Positions 36,028-36,519 of a stretch of DNA of 36,519 nucleotides are shown piece after piece. Made by a program: the position numbers and the translations under genes. Source of the DNA: Chitinophaga pinensis (GTDB taxonomy: Bacteria; Bacteroidota; Bacteroidia; Chitinophagales; Chitinophagaceae). Below the pieces are notes generated by a model that was not told the DNA's origin, searched no databases, and saw nothing but the letters and a program-made list of their open reading frames with translations. Position 1 is the stretch's first letter; each line of letters begins with the position of its first letter. Where the stretch lies: the NCBI RefSeq assembly GCF_007896845.1, contig NZ_VOHS01000029.1, forward strand, positions 1 to 36,519, in the 5' to 3' direction.

Positions 36028-36519
36028 ATGAATCAAAATACCATCACAATCTAAGAAGCCCGCCTGGATCATTACCGGTCTTACCATACTTTTGATGATC
36101 ATCTGCGCGTTCGTCAGGGACAATGCGTTTAATAGCGATGTTATATGGCGTGTCTGCCGTTAAGTATAGGCTGGATCTGGAAATACAGGAAAACCATTTC
36201 GGAATTTAAAAAGAGGATAACAGAGAGGCTCACATGCTCACTGGTGGAGAATGGTTGGTAGGGCTGGCGATAACCAATACTAGTAGGTGTATTCTTCATG
36301 ACTGTCAACCCGGACGTTGAGCTGATAACGGGGGAAAGGTAGCTGGAATATCCATGCTGCTCGTGATACCATTAACATTGCTCATGATTGCAGGTGTTTT
36401 TCCCGCCCTGGGAGCCGGATCAATGTATGGGGTGGTAGAACAGGCTTTTTGTTTTTTGTGGCCTCCTATCATGGTGCTCGCGGAAAACAGGTTGTTGGAT
36501 AAAAGTCAGCCAAAGATCG
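36028..36519 (+). pseudogene. Membrane-protein gene broken by many frameshifts, partial
   Basis: Protein-like pieces in the same order occupy alternating frames: MNQNTITI from 36028, KKPAWIITGLTILLMIICAF from 36053, MACLPLSIGWIWKYRKTISE from 36145, GEWLVGLAIT from 36246, LVGVFFMTVNPDVELITGE from 36280, and GKVAGISMLLVIPLTLLMIA from 36333 to the edge (ending NRLLDKSQPKI). Together they read as one membrane protein with several helices. I do not recognise the family. At least five frame changes in 300 bases are needed, both gains and losses. Either the gene is decaying or the sequence quality drops at this end. The right edge cuts the gene. Confidence 0.55.

Overview
The window most likely comes from a Bacteroidota member of the family Chitinophagaceae, close to Chitinophaga. 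It carries SusC/SusD pairs, a FecR-type anti-sigma factor with an ECF sigma factor, type IX secretion C-terminal tails, Bacteroidota-style lipoproteins (SCKK after the lipobox) and a Bacteroidota-type BamA-Skp order. The assignment rests on recognised families, not on a database search.

Left part (1-13.9 kb), mostly unrelated single genes. On the minus strand lie the start of a Skp/OmpH chaperone, a bamA remnant that lacks its 5' half and is broken by about five single-base frameshifts, and a DUF4382-like lipoprotein gene whose frame runs straight into the bamA remnant. Then come a small unknown protein, an AidA/PixA inclusion-body protein, a cytochrome c / DUF1772 pair, an aminopeptidase P, a two-gene unit with a lipoprotein truncated haemoglobin, a secreted protein with an EF-hand-like loop, a DUF2024 protein, a MarR regulator with a C-terminal cysteine cluster, a degenerate serine beta-lactamase-like hydrolase and a large GAF-type protein.

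Right part (14.1-35.3 kb), a polysaccharide utilisation region. A GH16 lipoprotein with a fascin-like trefoil is divergent from a membrane-bound propeller / Y_Y_Y / LuxR regulator. This is followed by an ECF sigma factor, a FecR anti-sigma factor, a SusC with an STN domain, a SusD and a large metzincin-like metalloprotease ending at a terminator. Two large type IX-secreted proteins follow, each with its own terminator: a multidomain GH16 enzyme and a PQQ-type sugar dehydrogenase carrying two CBM6 domains. A simple model is that secreted GH16 enzymes cut a beta-glucan-type polymer at the surface, SusCD imports fragments, and the propeller regulator and the SusC-FecR-sigma relay report on substrate. 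The dehydrogenase may oxidise glycan at the surface. The substrate is inferred only from GH16.

The right end has a tRNA-Lys(UUU) with a recognisable promoter and terminator, about 550 bases without a convincing gene, and a membrane-protein gene broken by at least five frameshifts that runs off the window.

A recurring feature is single-base reading-frame loss at short homopolymers in otherwise well-conserved genes (8.44, 23.02, 34.48 and 34.91 kb, and densely in bamA and at the right edge). This looks more like base-calling error than biology, so the broken genes should be read as probably intact in the organism until checked. The bamA/lipoprotein junction may likewise be an assembly chimera.
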